DNA of 64,000 bases from Gracilimonas sp034520725 (GTDB lineage: Bacteria > Bacteroidota > Rhodothermia > Balneolales > Balneolaceae), in the NCBI GenBank assembly GCA_034520725.1, contig JAXHNH010000011.1:186001-250000 (forward strand), given 5' to 3'. Under the pieces are notes generated by a model. It saw only the letters and a program-made list of their open reading frames with translations. It made no database searches and had not been told where the DNA came from. The translations under genes and the position numbers were made by a program. This document shows, piece by piece, positions 28,216 through 37,175 of this stretch; the stretch's first letter is position 1, and each line of letters opens with the position of its first letter.

Positions 28216-28309
28216 ATGACTGTATATCTTCAATATTATTCAATCAAAATTCGCTACTGATATCGAAAAAAATTAATATCATTGAGCTTTAATCCCTAAT
28301 GACTTAACA

Positions 28310-30295
28310 ATGGATATAAATATCCGCAGGGGTACAATAACAGATCTGGAACCGATCCTTGAAATTGAAAAATCAGCATTTCCTGTTTTTCAGCAAAGTT
28401 CTAAAAGAACATTACAACTTTCCCTCAGGAGCAATTTTCAACAGGTTTGGTTAGCTGAATGTGATAATGAACATCACTTAGAGATCTGCGGAGTTTTGAT
28501 CTTATATATTCATAAGAAGACACTTCGACTTTATTCGATCGCAACCTCTCAAGGTCATCAGGGAAAGGGTGTCGGGGATGCTTTGTTGAAGCAAGCTGAA
28601 GACGTGGCGGGTTTAAGTGGGTTCGAGCGTATTAGCCTTGAGGCAGAGGCCGGTAACAAGAAGTTAATTGAATGGTATAGAAAAAGGGGGTATGAAGTTG
28701 TTGAACTAATTACGGATTACTACGCGGATGGTGTGGATGCCTATAAAATGATCAAAATCATATCAGCCAATACTCCACAAACCAGGATCAAGAATATCAT
28801 TGTAACGGATGATCCGAATTCTCTCAGCATAGAAGTTGATGATCTGGAGATCGTTTCGTCTAAAGACTATATAACCAACAAAAGGTTGTATTCAGAAAAG
28901 GCCTTGAGGGTATTTAATTTATGTAATTCCTACCGCTACCAAAGTAAAGGATATTATGTGTCGTTACTCGCTTCTGCAAGAGAGCATCGTGCCATTCCTA
29001 ATGTCACAAACATCAGAGACCTACAGAATATCAGTTTGGTGAGGTCATTGACGGAAGACATTGATGAACTTATACAATCTTCATTTAAGGGGCGTAAAGA
29101 AGAGATAATCACTCTGAAAATATACTTTGGTAGAAATTCAAATGATCGATATAAGTTATTGGCTCACAGTCTATACAATATATTTCAATATCCTTTGTTT
29201 TTGGTTGAATTTGAACGGAATGACAAATGGGAGATAAAAAAGGTTCGATCCCAGAGCCTTAATAAAATTGAAAAGAATGAGATCTCAGTAATTCAGGAGA
29301 TGGCTGCTTCCTATTTCAAGGCAAAACGATATCACAGAACTAAATTGAAGGCTTATAAATACTATTTGGCTATTCTGACAGACCCTGATGATCAACATCC
29401 GCCCTCAAATAAAAAGGCGCTGAAAAAACTGAGAAAAGTAGCTGAAGAACTGGGGGTGTATACCGAATTTATAACCAAAGATGACTTTAACAGAATCCCT
29501 GAGTTTGATGCTCTATTTATTCGTGATACGACCAACGTCAATGATTATACCTACAAGTTCTCCAGAAAGGCATATGCTGAGGGTCTAGCCGTTATTGATG
29601 ATCCGTGGTCAATTTTAAGATGTTCAAATAAGGTATTCCTTCATGAAAGTTTGAAGCTGAATCACATTCCTACACCGGTTACTAGGGTATTTATGAAAGG
29701 AATGGTAACCAAAGAAGAGTTAGCTTCAACACCCTTACCAGTTATTTTAAAACAACCCGATAGTTCTTTTTCTTTGGGAGTTGTTAAAGTAAAGACCCTT
29801 AATGAATTAGAGGCTTCATTAAACGATATGTTTAAAGGGTCTGACTTGGTGATAGGGCAGGAATTTATGGTCTCTCAGTTTGACTGGAGGATCGGGGTTT
29901 TAGATCATGAGCCACTTTTTGCCTGTAAGTATTATATGGCTAAAGATCACTGGCAAATATATAACTGGAATTCAGATCCTAAGAACATGGAAGGTAATGC
30001 GGACACCTTGCCACTTGATCAGGTTCCTGAAAGAGTCATTAATACGGCGTTGAAAGCATCAAAACTTATGGGAGATGGTTTATATGGGGTTGATCTGAAG
30101 GAAGTAGATGGAAAAGTGTATGTAATCGAAGTCAATGATAACCCTAACATAGATAGTGGAATTGAGGATAAAGTATTAGGTGAGGAGTTATACAAAAAAC
30201 TCATTAACTCCTTTATCAAGCGCATAGAGCTTGCCCGTAATATTGACCGTTATGTTAGTAATGAGCCTGATGTGAGACCTGCTATCCAGTCTTGA
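28310..30295 (+). CDS. GNAT acetyltransferase fused to RimK-like ATP-grasp ligase
   Basis: A 661-residue, three-part protein. Residues 1-150 are a GNAT acetyltransferase similar to RimI (LEIEKSAFP, the acetyl-CoA loop QGHQGKGVGDALL, then WYRKRGYE). Residues about 165-330 form the conserved alpha/beta RLAP-type domain often found before RimK-like ligases (LCNSYRYQSKGYYVSLLASARE). Residues about 350-645 form an ATP-grasp ligase (VILKQPDSSFSLGV, then metal-binding YVIEVNDNPNID). RimK relatives add glutamate or other amino acids to protein C-termini or small peptides; the GNAT part would acetylate an amino group. The substrate is unknown. It is convergent with the next gene, overlapping it by 14 bases. 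Confidence 0.85.
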   Translation: MDINIRRGTITDLEPILEIEKSAFPVFQQSSKRTLQLSLRSNFQQVWLAECDNEHHLEICGVLILYIHKKTLRLYSIATSQGHQGKGVGDALLKQAEDVAGLSGFERISLEAEAGNKKLIEWYRKRGYEVVELITDYYADGVDAYKMIKIISANTPQTRIKNIIVTDDPNSLSIEVDDLEIVSSKDYITNKRLYSEKALRVFNLCNSYRYQSKGYYVSLLASAREHRAIPNVTNIRDLQNISLVRSLTEDIDELIQSSFKGRKEEIITLKIYFGRNSNDRYKLLAHSLYNIFQYPLFLVEFERNDKWEIKKVRSQSLNKIEKNEISVIQEMAASYFKAKRYHRTKLKAYKYYLAILTDPDDQHPPSNKKALKKLRKVAEELGVYTEFITKDDFNRIPEFDALFIRDTTNVNDYTYKFSRKAYAEGLAVIDDPWSILRCSNKVFLHESLKLNHIPTPVTRVFMKGMVTKEELASTPLPVILKQPDSSFSLGVVKVKTLNELEASLNDMFKGSDLVIGQEFMVSQFDWRIGVLDHEPLFACKYYMAKDHWQIYNWNSDPKNMEGNADTLPLDQVPERVINTALKASKLMGDGLYGVDLKEVDGKVYVIEVNDNPNIDSGIEDKVLGEELYKKLINSFIKRIELARNIDRYVSNEPDVRPAIQS

Positions 30296-31154
30296 AACCC
30301 TTAAGCATTCCATAAGAACCAATCAGCGCACATAGTAAGATCACCGGAATAATTATTATGACCGGAATGATCTTGTACCCGTATGCACCCATAAATAATA
30401 TTTTGGATAATAAGGCAGTCATCATGAAAACCAAAAAGACGAGATAGGCTGTTCCATATAAATATCCTTCAGGTTTCTGTTTATAAAGCAAATACCCAAA
30501 CAAAAATGCAAGTGGAAGCAATAAGCTGAGGTCAATTGCCTGAACAACTAATGTGGTGTAGTGTTCAACCGCAAGAGGGTAAATTGACCCATCCAAAAGA
30601 GGTGGAATAACAATACTCAGCCAAAGAAGGGTGATAGCGGCCCCATTGAAGATCAAGAAAGCACCGCCAAATGTTGTTTTAGCATTTTTAGAAAAAACAC
30701 TTTTAACTTCCAAAGATCTAAGTGGGTACAAATTGAGTATCAGTACAAAAAAAGAAGCCCCTGCTAAGAACACATAAACTAAAAAGAGCTGATTATACAT
30801 TGCCATTAACTGGTACATCAGATAAGTGACAAAAAAATAGAAACTTACTCCGGTAAAAATGATACGTGCTCTCAACGACCCTTTCAAAGAATAGATAAAG
30901 CTAATGATCAAAGCCGGAATTGCAATCAATAGAGTGATCAGGTCCTGGGCTATTCCTTGTATCGCTACTTCAAGGGACATATGTTTATAAATTCCGGAAC
31001 CGTATATAACTATAGTTTGATCACGAATAGAATCATATTGGTAACTACCCGGCCCACCCGAGCTTAACAATCCGAATAGCGCAGATATGGCACTTGCCAC
31101 TGCAATAACTGCAACGAGAAAAGTAAGTGCTTTTTTATTTTTCATCTGATCCAA
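30282..31154 (-). CDS. Predicted multi-spanning membrane protein of unknown function
   Basis: A 290-residue protein with about eight hydrophobic helices, spread from residues 8-28 to the C-terminus. I do not recognise a family. The loop between helices 1 and 2 (GGPGSYQYDSIRDQT) is the main hydrophilic part, so the protein is nearly all membrane. No catalytic motif is evident. It lies 65 bases downstream of bshB1 on the same strand and could share its transcript. The 3' end overlaps the GNAT/ATP-grasp gene by 14 bases. Confidence 0.7.
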   Translation of the reverse strand: MDQMKNKKALTFLVAVIAVASAISALFGLLSSGGPGSYQYDSIRDQTIVIYGSGIYKHMSLEVAIQGIAQDLITLLIAIPALIISFIYSLKGSLRARIIFTGVSFYFFVTYLMYQLMAMYNQLFLVYVFLAGASFFVLILNLYPLRSLEVKSVFSKNAKTTFGGAFLIFNGAAITLLWLSIVIPPLLDGSIYPLAVEHYTTLVVQAIDLSLLLPLAFLFGYLLYKQKPEGYLYGTAYLVFLVFMMTALLSKILFMGAYGYKIIPVIIIIPVILLCALIGSYGMLKGFKTG

Positions 31155-31219
31155 ATTTCAGTCATATAAAATACTTTGGTCAGATGAAGTGTTTGTGAAG
31201 CACCTTAAACTTTGGTTAT

Positions 31220-31963
31220 TTACCGCTTTGGTGCATGCTCAAAAAATATATCCATTGAACGAAGTGGAGTTGGAGACAGGTAATATTGAAAAGCCTCACC
31301 GTAGGTAAATCCTGACAGGTGTCCAAAATACCTTGCCCGTGCTTCTAACTGTTTGAAGTAATTCTCAGAGGAAATGTAAGTTTCAGGCTCATTACCCGGT
31401 TCGTCTATATTGAACTGAGATTTGAATGCCAGTATGGCTTTTTTCTTGGTTTCCCAGTGTTCTGAAATGTCATAGACAAAATCGGTTTCAATTGGCCGGT
31501 CCTGCATATAGTGAAGAATATGGGATGGTCGCCACGGGTCCTGCGGCGCTCCGTTTTCGTTTGAGGTCGGTATTTTCTTCAATCCGGAATAAAATAGAGC
31601 ATCTAAAACCAGCGAAGTGCCTTTGCCGTGGTCCGGATGACGATCAAAGGGTGCCCCGGTAATACAAATATGAGGTTGTGTCTTACGAACCTGTTCAATG
31701 ATCTTGATCTGATTCTCCCGGGTATTGGGTACCAGTGAATCGCCCAGATCCAGGTTCTCCCGATAAGCTATACCCATGATCTCTGATGCTTTTTCAACTT
31801 CTTTTGCACGCGTTAATTCGGTGCCACGAGTACCCATTTCACCTTTGGTGAGATCAATGATACCAACCTTTTTACCGGCTGATGTAAGCGAAGTAATAGT
31901 GCCACCACAACCGAGTTCTGCATCATCAGGGTGTGAAGCGAATACCAATACATCTAAATCCAT
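31220..31963 (-). CDS. bshB1: Bacillithiol biosynthesis deacetylase BshB1
   Basis: A 247-residue zinc-dependent LmbE-family deacetylase. The metal motif ASHPDDAELGCGG near the N-terminus, DLTKGEMGTRG, and FDRHPDHGKG with the third zinc ligand are the BshB1 pattern. It removes the acetyl group from GlcNAc-malate during synthesis of bacillithiol, the low-molecular-weight thiol used by Bacillota and many Bacteroidota relatives. bshA and bshC are not in the window. It is divergent from the ABC permease gene at 32104. Confidence 0.92.
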   Translation of the reverse strand: MDLDVLVFASHPDDAELGCGGTITSLTSAGKKVGIIDLTKGEMGTRGTELTRAKEVEKASEIMGIAYRENLDLGDSLVPNTRENQIKIIEQVRKTQPHICITGAPFDRHPDHGKGTSLVLDALFYSGLKKIPTSNENGAPQDPWRPSHILHYMQDRPIETDFVYDISEHWETKKKAILAFKSQFNIDEPGNEPETYISSENYFKQLEARARYFGHLSGFTYGEAFQYYLSPTPLRSMDIFFEHAPKR

Positions 31964-32103
31964 GAGCTAATAATTTATAGTTTTAAAGTCTGCAAAAAAG
32001 ATAACGGTTATTGTTGTGAGGTTCGTAAATAAAAAAATCATAATTAACTGCAACGAATTATTTTATTACCCGTAACCTTTGTCTGAACCATTGAATATTC
32101 TAT

Positions 32104-33333
32104 ATGAGATTTTTAAATAGTTTTTCAGAAGGTGCCAGGATTGCCTTCATTGCTCTTAAAACAAACAAAATCAGGTCAACACTTACTGCCTTGTGTATCA
32201 TCATTGGTATCACCATGGTCACTGTGGTAGACTCTGTCACTACGGGAATGGATATCACATTTGAAAAAAGCATGGCTATGATGGGGCAGAATGTAGTGTA
32301 TGTTGAAAAGTGGCCGTGGGGCATGGGCGGTGAGTACAAATGGTGGGAATACAGGAACCGAAAGGAAATGGATCTTCGGTACGTGGATCAAATAAGTGAG
32401 TACAGTGATTATGCTACAAATGTTGCTGCTTCCGCCAGCAGAGGGGTGAGTGTCAGATACAAGGAAAAAAGTGCGGAATCAGTTGGATTGGAAGGTGCAA
32501 CAGCAAATTATCTGCAAATTCAGGGGTTGAATATTGAGGAAGGACGAATGTACGTGGAACAGGAGGTACGATCCGGCTCAAATGTTGCCGTGATTGGGAA
32601 TACTTTAAAGGAATCACTTTTTGAATTGGAAACGCCTCTGGGTAAGCAGATCAGGCTTGGAGGTAAACGATTTACGGTGGTTGGCGTGCTCGAAAAACAA
32701 GGGAAATTTATGGGTCTTGAGGATACTGACAACCGGATCATTATTCCCATTTCAGCTTATCAAAATATTTATGGCCTAAGAAGTGGACTGCAAATCGGAG
32801 TTAAATTTGGGGATCAGGAGGCTCTGGTGGAAGGGGAATACGAGCTTGAAGGCATCATGAGGAGAATTCGCCAACTTGATGCTACAGAAGACAATGACTT
32901 TGCACTGAATAAGCCTGAAGCCTTTAAGCAACAACTGGCAGGGATGAAAGCCGGCATCTATGCAGTCGGCTTTATTTTAAGTGGTTTATCCCTCTTGATC
33001 GGGGGTATCGGTGTAATGAATATTATGTTTGTATCGGTTCGTGAACGCACAAAAGAGATCGGGATCAGAAAAGCAGTAGGGGCAAAATCCTGGGAAATCT
33101 TACTTCAGTTCCTGCTTGAAGCCATTGCCATATGTTTACTGGGTGGAGTGATAGGAGTGGCCTTAGCCGCCGGACTTACTATTCTCATCAATCAGGCGTT
33201 TGTAGCCGTAATGAATGTGAGTGTGGTCATACTTGGTTTTAGTATCTGTACAGCTGTTGGAGTGCTGTTCGGATTTATCCCGGCCTATCGTGCTGCAAAA
33301 TCAGACCCAATTGAATCCTTAAGGTTCGAATAA
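32104..33333 (+). CDS. MacB-like ABC transporter permease (first of two)
   Basis: A 409-residue permease: N-terminal membrane helix (about 22-45, after ALKTNKIRSTLTAL), a large periplasmic MacB-type core domain, and three C-terminal helices with the FtsX-family motif GGIGVMNIMFVSVRERTKEIGIRKA. The C-terminus AKSDPIESLRFE is the usual MacB ending. Unlike E. coli MacB it has no fused ATPase. The second permease starts one base after its stop codon, so the two probably form a heterodimer. The partner ATPase is likely the one at 38582. Confidence 0.92.
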   Translation: MRFLNSFSEGARIAFIALKTNKIRSTLTALCIIIGITMVTVVDSVTTGMDITFEKSMAMMGQNVVYVEKWPWGMGGEYKWWEYRNRKEMDLRYVDQISEYSDYATNVAASASRGVSVRYKEKSAESVGLEGATANYLQIQGLNIEEGRMYVEQEVRSGSNVAVIGNTLKESLFELETPLGKQIRLGGKRFTVVGVLEKQGKFMGLEDTDNRIIIPISAYQNIYGLRSGLQIGVKFGDQEALVEGEYELEGIMRRIRQLDATEDNDFALNKPEAFKQQLAGMKAGIYAVGFILSGLSLLIGGIGVMNIMFVSVRERTKEIGIRKAVGAKSWEILLQFLLEAIAICLLGGVIGVALAAGLTILINQAFVAVMNVSVVILGFSICTAVGVLFGFIPAYRAAKSDPIESLRFE

Positions 33334-33334
33334 C

Positions 33335-34558
33335 ATGCAGATCAAAGAAACTATACAACAAGCCTACGATTCAATAAGAGCAAATAAGCTTAGGTCAGGA
33401 CTTACCCTTTTGGCTTTAGTGATTGGTGTGTTTTCAGTGATCGTTTCCACTACAGCAGTGGCAGTATTGGATAATTACTTCAAAAATACCATGAGTATCA
33501 TGGGGAGTAATGTGATCGTGGTGTCAAAAACTCCCGCCGTTCAGATGGGTTCATTGGATGAGAGCGTAAGGAACCGAAAAGACATCACCTTTGAAACTGC
33601 AGAACGACTGGATGAGCAAATGCAACTTGGACGTGGTATGAGTCCTGATGAATACTTTGATATTACAGTCGTTTCATACATGGGTCAGGAAACTGAACCA
33701 AATGTAGCCATACGAGGGAGTAATGAGAATTACCTTGAAAATAATTCATATGAGGTCGAGGATGGTAGAAATTTTAATAGTGATGATATTCAGTACGGAA
33801 GAAATGTTGTGATCATCGGGAAAGATGTTTCTAATGTTCTATTTGAAACTCAATATCCCGTGGGGAAAGAGGTTCGTTTCAAGGGGAAACCATTTAAGGT
33901 GATAGGTACCTTAAATACCAAAGGGCAAATATTTGGGCAATCGTTCGATAACTTCGTCCTGATTCCATACACAACGGCTATGAATATGTACGGTAAAAAC
34001 CGAAATATCTCTGTTCAGGTAAAGGCACCTGAGATTGATTTGATCGAGCGTACAGTGGATGAAATAACCGGTATTTTGCGGGTGATAAGGAAGGTTGGTC
34101 CTGGAGAGGGTAATGATTTTGAAGTATCAACCAACGAAAGTCTTGCCGGTACCTTTGATACCTTTACCTATGCTCTTTATATAGGAGGTTTTGCTATTGG
34201 TTTTATCACTTTGTTGGGAGCAGGAATTGGTGTCATGAACATTATGCTGGTTTCAGTGTCTGAACGAACAAGGGAGATCGGGATCAGGAAAGCCGTGGGT
34301 GCTACCCGTAAAGCAATAACCAATCAATTTTTGATGGAGGCCGTTTTTATATGCCAGCTTGGTGGAGTTATTGGAATGATATTAGGAATAGGGGTAGGTA
34401 ATCTTATGGCCATATGGATAGAGACTGAAGCTGTGGTTCCAATTTGGTCGGTTGTAGGAGGGTTTGTTGGAATGCTCATTATCGGATTATTATTTGGTGT
34501 TTATCCGGCGTTTAAAGCCGCAAAACTGGATCCGATAGAAAGTTTAAGGTATGAATAA
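33335..34558 (+). CDS. MacB-like ABC transporter permease (second of two)
   Basis: A 407-residue permease with the same plan as its neighbour: N-terminal helix after SIRANKLRSGLTLL, periplasmic core domain, three C-terminal helices, the GIGVMNIMLVSVSERTREIGIRKA motif and an AKLDPIESLRYE ending. It begins one base after the first permease and shares clear similarity with it, so the pair arose by duplication. It should assemble with the first permease into a mechanotransmission-type exporter that works with a TolC channel. Confidence 0.92.
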   Translation: MQIKETIQQAYDSIRANKLRSGLTLLALVIGVFSVIVSTTAVAVLDNYFKNTMSIMGSNVIVVSKTPAVQMGSLDESVRNRKDITFETAERLDEQMQLGRGMSPDEYFDITVVSYMGQETEPNVAIRGSNENYLENNSYEVEDGRNFNSDDIQYGRNVVIIGKDVSNVLFETQYPVGKEVRFKGKPFKVIGTLNTKGQIFGQSFDNFVLIPYTTAMNMYGKNRNISVQVKAPEIDLIERTVDEITGILRVIRKVGPGEGNDFEVSTNESLAGTFDTFTYALYIGGFAIGFITLLGAGIGVMNIMLVSVSERTREIGIRKAVGATRKAITNQFLMEAVFICQLGGVIGMILGIGVGNLMAIWIETEAVVPIWSVVGGFVGMLIIGLLFGVYPAFKAAKLDPIESLRYE

Positions 34559-34627
34559 CATTTAGCAATTTAATGATTTAAGCATCCGCTTCAATTTGTT
34601 ATATTAAGAGAAAAATAGGGCACTGTT

Positions 34628-34840
34628 ATGAATGAAGAGATCCTGCAAAATTTAAATGAAAGGTTAGATAACGCTATAGAAAGGGGACGGGTTATTCTGG
34701 AAGACGAAGAACTTCAGAAGCGTATAGAGGAGTTTAAATTTAAAACGGAAGACACAATACGTCGTCATCCGGTAAAATCCGTTGTGTTGGGACTTACAGT
34801 CGGTTTTGTAGTATCTAAAATTTTCACTTCTGAAGACTGA
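34628..34840 (+). CDS. Small YqjD/ElaB-like membrane-anchored protein
   Basis: A 70-residue protein: a charged, helical N-terminal part (ERLDNAIERGRVILEDEEL) followed by RRHPVKSVVLGLTVGFVVSKIF, a C-terminal tail helix. This is the pattern of DUF883 proteins (YqjD/ElaB), which E. coli uses to tether ribosomes to the membrane in stationary phase. Here the function is unproven. It is the first gene of a tightly spaced trio with the holin-like gene (6 bases apart) and the third small gene. Confidence 0.7.
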   Translation: MNEEILQNLNERLDNAIERGRVILEDEELQKRIEEFKFKTEDTIRRHPVKSVVLGLTVGFVVSKIFTSED

Positions 34841-34846
34841 TCTGTT

Positions 34847-35266
34847 ATGGATGACCTGGGAAAACGCATTAAGCACATAACGCACGAGTTAAAAGAATAT
34901 GTAGAAAAGAGAATGGAGCTTACCATTCTGAATATCACAGGTGAAATCACTTACTGGGTCGGAAGATCGATTCAGAGCCTGGTAGGATACTCAATCCTGA
35001 CACTGGGTTTGGTGTTTGCACTGATCGCTTTATCCATCTTTTTGGGAGACCTGATTGGCGAGGAATGGGCCGGGTTCGCCATTGTTTCTGCACCTATTTT
35101 AATTGCCGGTTTAATATTGGTGATCGCAAAGCCTAAATCGTTAGTGAAAAAATTTCAGGATCAAATGCTTGATGAATTACTAACTTCTCTTGACAAAAGA
35201 GATTTGGATGAAAAAGTCTTGCTTTCCGAAAAAAATTCTAAAAAAGAAACTGAGAATAATGTCTGA
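34847..35266 (+). CDS. YqjE/holin-X-like small membrane protein
   Basis: A 139-residue protein with an amphipathic N-terminus (EYVEKRMELTILNITGE) and two helices (about 45-67 and 77-98) separated by a short loop (GDLIGEEW). This matches the YqjE/Phage-holin-3_6 family, which despite its name is usually not phage-borne. Its neighbours are YqjD-like and YqjK-like, as in the E. coli yqjD-yqjE-yqjK group. It overlaps the next gene by 8 bases. Confidence 0.75.
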   Translation: MDDLGKRIKHITHELKEYVEKRMELTILNITGEITYWVGRSIQSLVGYSILTLGLVFALIALSIFLGDLIGEEWAGFAIVSAPILIAGLILVIAKPKSLVKKFQDQMLDELLTSLDKRDLDEKVLLSEKNSKKETENNV

Positions 35267-35642
35267 AGCTAACTTGTCTAATCTGGAAAAGAAGAAGAAA
35301 GAATTGGAAAATGAATTAGCTACCATTCAATCTGATCTTGATAAATCAATTGACGATGTGAGAGAGGGAGTTTCTTCCAGTATGGATCCAAAGAACATCA
35401 TTCGCAAATATCCTCTGCCTGCGGTTGGAGCTTCTTTGGTACTTGGGTTTTTCCTGGGCAAAATCCGAAAGGATTCATCCAAACTATCATCTAACACTCA
35501 CAGCAGAAACAGTACACCTGATTCCGGTATTTCGCGTGAGATCAAAAAAGTGCTTGCCAAAAAAGGACTAAGTCTGTTATTAGACTTTCTGGATGATAAA
35601 ATTGCGAATATGAAGCATAAAGACACATCTGATCGAAACTGA
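35259..35642 (+). CDS. Small coiled-coil/single-helix membrane protein, third gene of the YqjDEK-like trio
   Basis: A 127-residue protein from the ATG at 35259 (MSEANLSNLEKKKKELE); an ATG 23 codons upstream lies deep inside the previous gene and is unlikely. A Lys/Glu-rich coiled coil (about 4-40) is followed by RKYPLPAVGASLVLGFFLGKI, a single helix of the DUF883 tail type, and then a hydrophilic end. No known function. The 8-base overlap with the holin-like gene suggests coupled translation. About 120 bases separate it from the TolC gene. Confidence 0.65.
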   Translation: MSEANLSNLEKKKKELENELATIQSDLDKSIDDVREGVSSSMDPKNIIRKYPLPAVGASLVLGFFLGKIRKDSSKLSSNTHSRNSTPDSGISREIKKVLAKKGLSLLLDFLDDKIANMKHKDTSDRN

Positions 35643-35765
35643 TCCGGGGTTAAAAGCTGTTCTCTCCTGTAAAAGGATATAAATTTCGAAAAATGGGCAA
35701 CTATAGTGTAACTATTTTCGTCCATTATCGTGTACCAATCTGTCAACACAAAACGAACATTAATC

Positions 35766-37145
35766 ATGAAAAGATTCATATCATCACTACTTCTTATTGC
35801 CCTTCTGTTTTTAACAAACAGCGGCTTTGCGCAGGAATCGCGTACAATTACTCTTCAGGAAGCCATTGATATAGCCTTAGAAAACAATTATCAGCTGAAA
35901 CAAGCCCAAAATAACCTGGATCTTTCTGAGTATAGGCTTAAAAGTGAATATGCTGATTTCTTGCCCTCGGTGAACAGTAATATCAATGGTTCAAGAAGAA
36001 CCGGTCAGCAATTTATTTCTGATCGTTTTAGTGAAGGACTTGACCCGTTTGTAGATATTACATCTAAATCTATTTCAGGTAGTATGAGTGCAAGCGTTCC
36101 AATATTCAACGGTTTTGAGAATATCAATTCACTGCGAGCCAGCCAACAATCTAAAATCTCAGAAGAAGAGAGCTTCCAAAGAGCAAAAGAGCAGGTGATA
36201 TTTAATACAGCATCCAGCTATTTACAAGTTTTGCTTGATATGGAACTGCTTGAGATCAGAAAAGAAAATATTGAAAATTCACTTAAGCAATTAGAGCAGG
36301 TTCAGGCCCAGGTTGAAGTAGGATCGCGTCCAACTGTAGATCTTTATAATCAGGAGGCACAGGTTGCCAATGAGGAATTATTACTTACACAGCAGGAGAA
36401 CAGCCTGAAGTTCAGTAAACTGCTACTGATCAGACAATTGCAGATCGATCCTCTAGGAAATTATGAGTTTGAGGTTCCGGAAATTGAATCCGAGATCTCT
36501 TCAGTCAATATGCAAACCTATTCACTGAGTGAATTGATCGATCAGGCACTTTTGAACCGTTCTGATCTGAAAAGTGCAATTTCAAATATTAGAGCATTGG
36601 AATATCAGCTTGGAATCACAAAAGGAAGCTTATATCCATCTGTTTCTGCTAGTTTTGGTCTTTCAACTTCTTACAGTGATCAATATTCAGTATTTGGAGA
36701 GGAAGTAGGATTTAGTGATCAGTTCTTTGATCAGCGTATTAACCGTTCACTTGGGTTTTCAGTAAATATCCCGATTTTTCAGAACTGGAACCGTATGACG
36801 AATATTCAGTCTTCTAAGATACAGCTTAAAAATGCTGAGCTGAATCTTGATAACTCCAGACTGCAGGTTATTCAGGAAGTAGCCCAGGCTTACAACGATT
36901 ACAGCTCCTATGTACAACAGCTTGCGGCCTCCGAAAAATCACTAAAAGCCAGCGAACGGGCATTTGAAACACAACAGGAACGCTATAACGTTGGTTCAAG
37001 CACCTTGATCGAACTGAGTCAGGCTCAGGCAAATTATGTAAGTGCACAATCTGACTATACTCAGGCTGTTTACAACCTCATTTTTCAGGAGAAATTACTG
37101 GATTATTACCTGGGCAAACTCAGCAGTGAAAACGTAGATTTTTAA
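35766..37145 (+). CDS. TolC-family outer membrane efflux protein
   Basis: A 459-residue outer membrane protein. The ATG at 35766 gives a clear signal peptide (cleavage after SGFAQ) and is preferred over one 12 codons upstream. Two long helical coiled-coil halves are visible, each with the OEP pattern (ALENNYQLKQAQNNLDLSEY; then ALLNRSDLKSAISNIRALEY). The C-terminal half has RYNVGSSTLIELSQAQANY, a TolC hallmark. It trimerises into a periplasm-spanning channel. The MacA-like adaptor and the ATPase follow within 31 and 15 bases, giving an exporter unit. Confidence 0.93.
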   Translation: MKRFISSLLLIALLFLTNSGFAQESRTITLQEAIDIALENNYQLKQAQNNLDLSEYRLKSEYADFLPSVNSNINGSRRTGQQFISDRFSEGLDPFVDITSKSISGSMSASVPIFNGFENINSLRASQQSKISEEESFQRAKEQVIFNTASSYLQVLLDMELLEIRKENIENSLKQLEQVQAQVEVGSRPTVDLYNQEAQVANEELLLTQQENSLKFSKLLLIRQLQIDPLGNYEFEVPEIESEISSVNMQTYSLSELIDQALLNRSDLKSAISNIRALEYQLGITKGSLYPSVSASFGLSTSYSDQYSVFGEEVGFSDQFFDQRINRSLGFSVNIPIFQNWNRMTNIQSSKIQLKNAELNLDNSRLQVIQEVAQAYNDYSSYVQQLAASEKSLKASERAFETQQERYNVGSSTLIELSQAQANYVSAQSDYTQAVYNLIFQEKLLDYYLGKLSSENVDF

Positions 37146-37175
37146 AAAACGTATAAGATAGATTAGGTATATAAA

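Noticed and set aside
34847..35266. Prophage indicated by the holin-like gene
   Set aside because: The family is chromosomal in many bacteria and no other phage gene is near.
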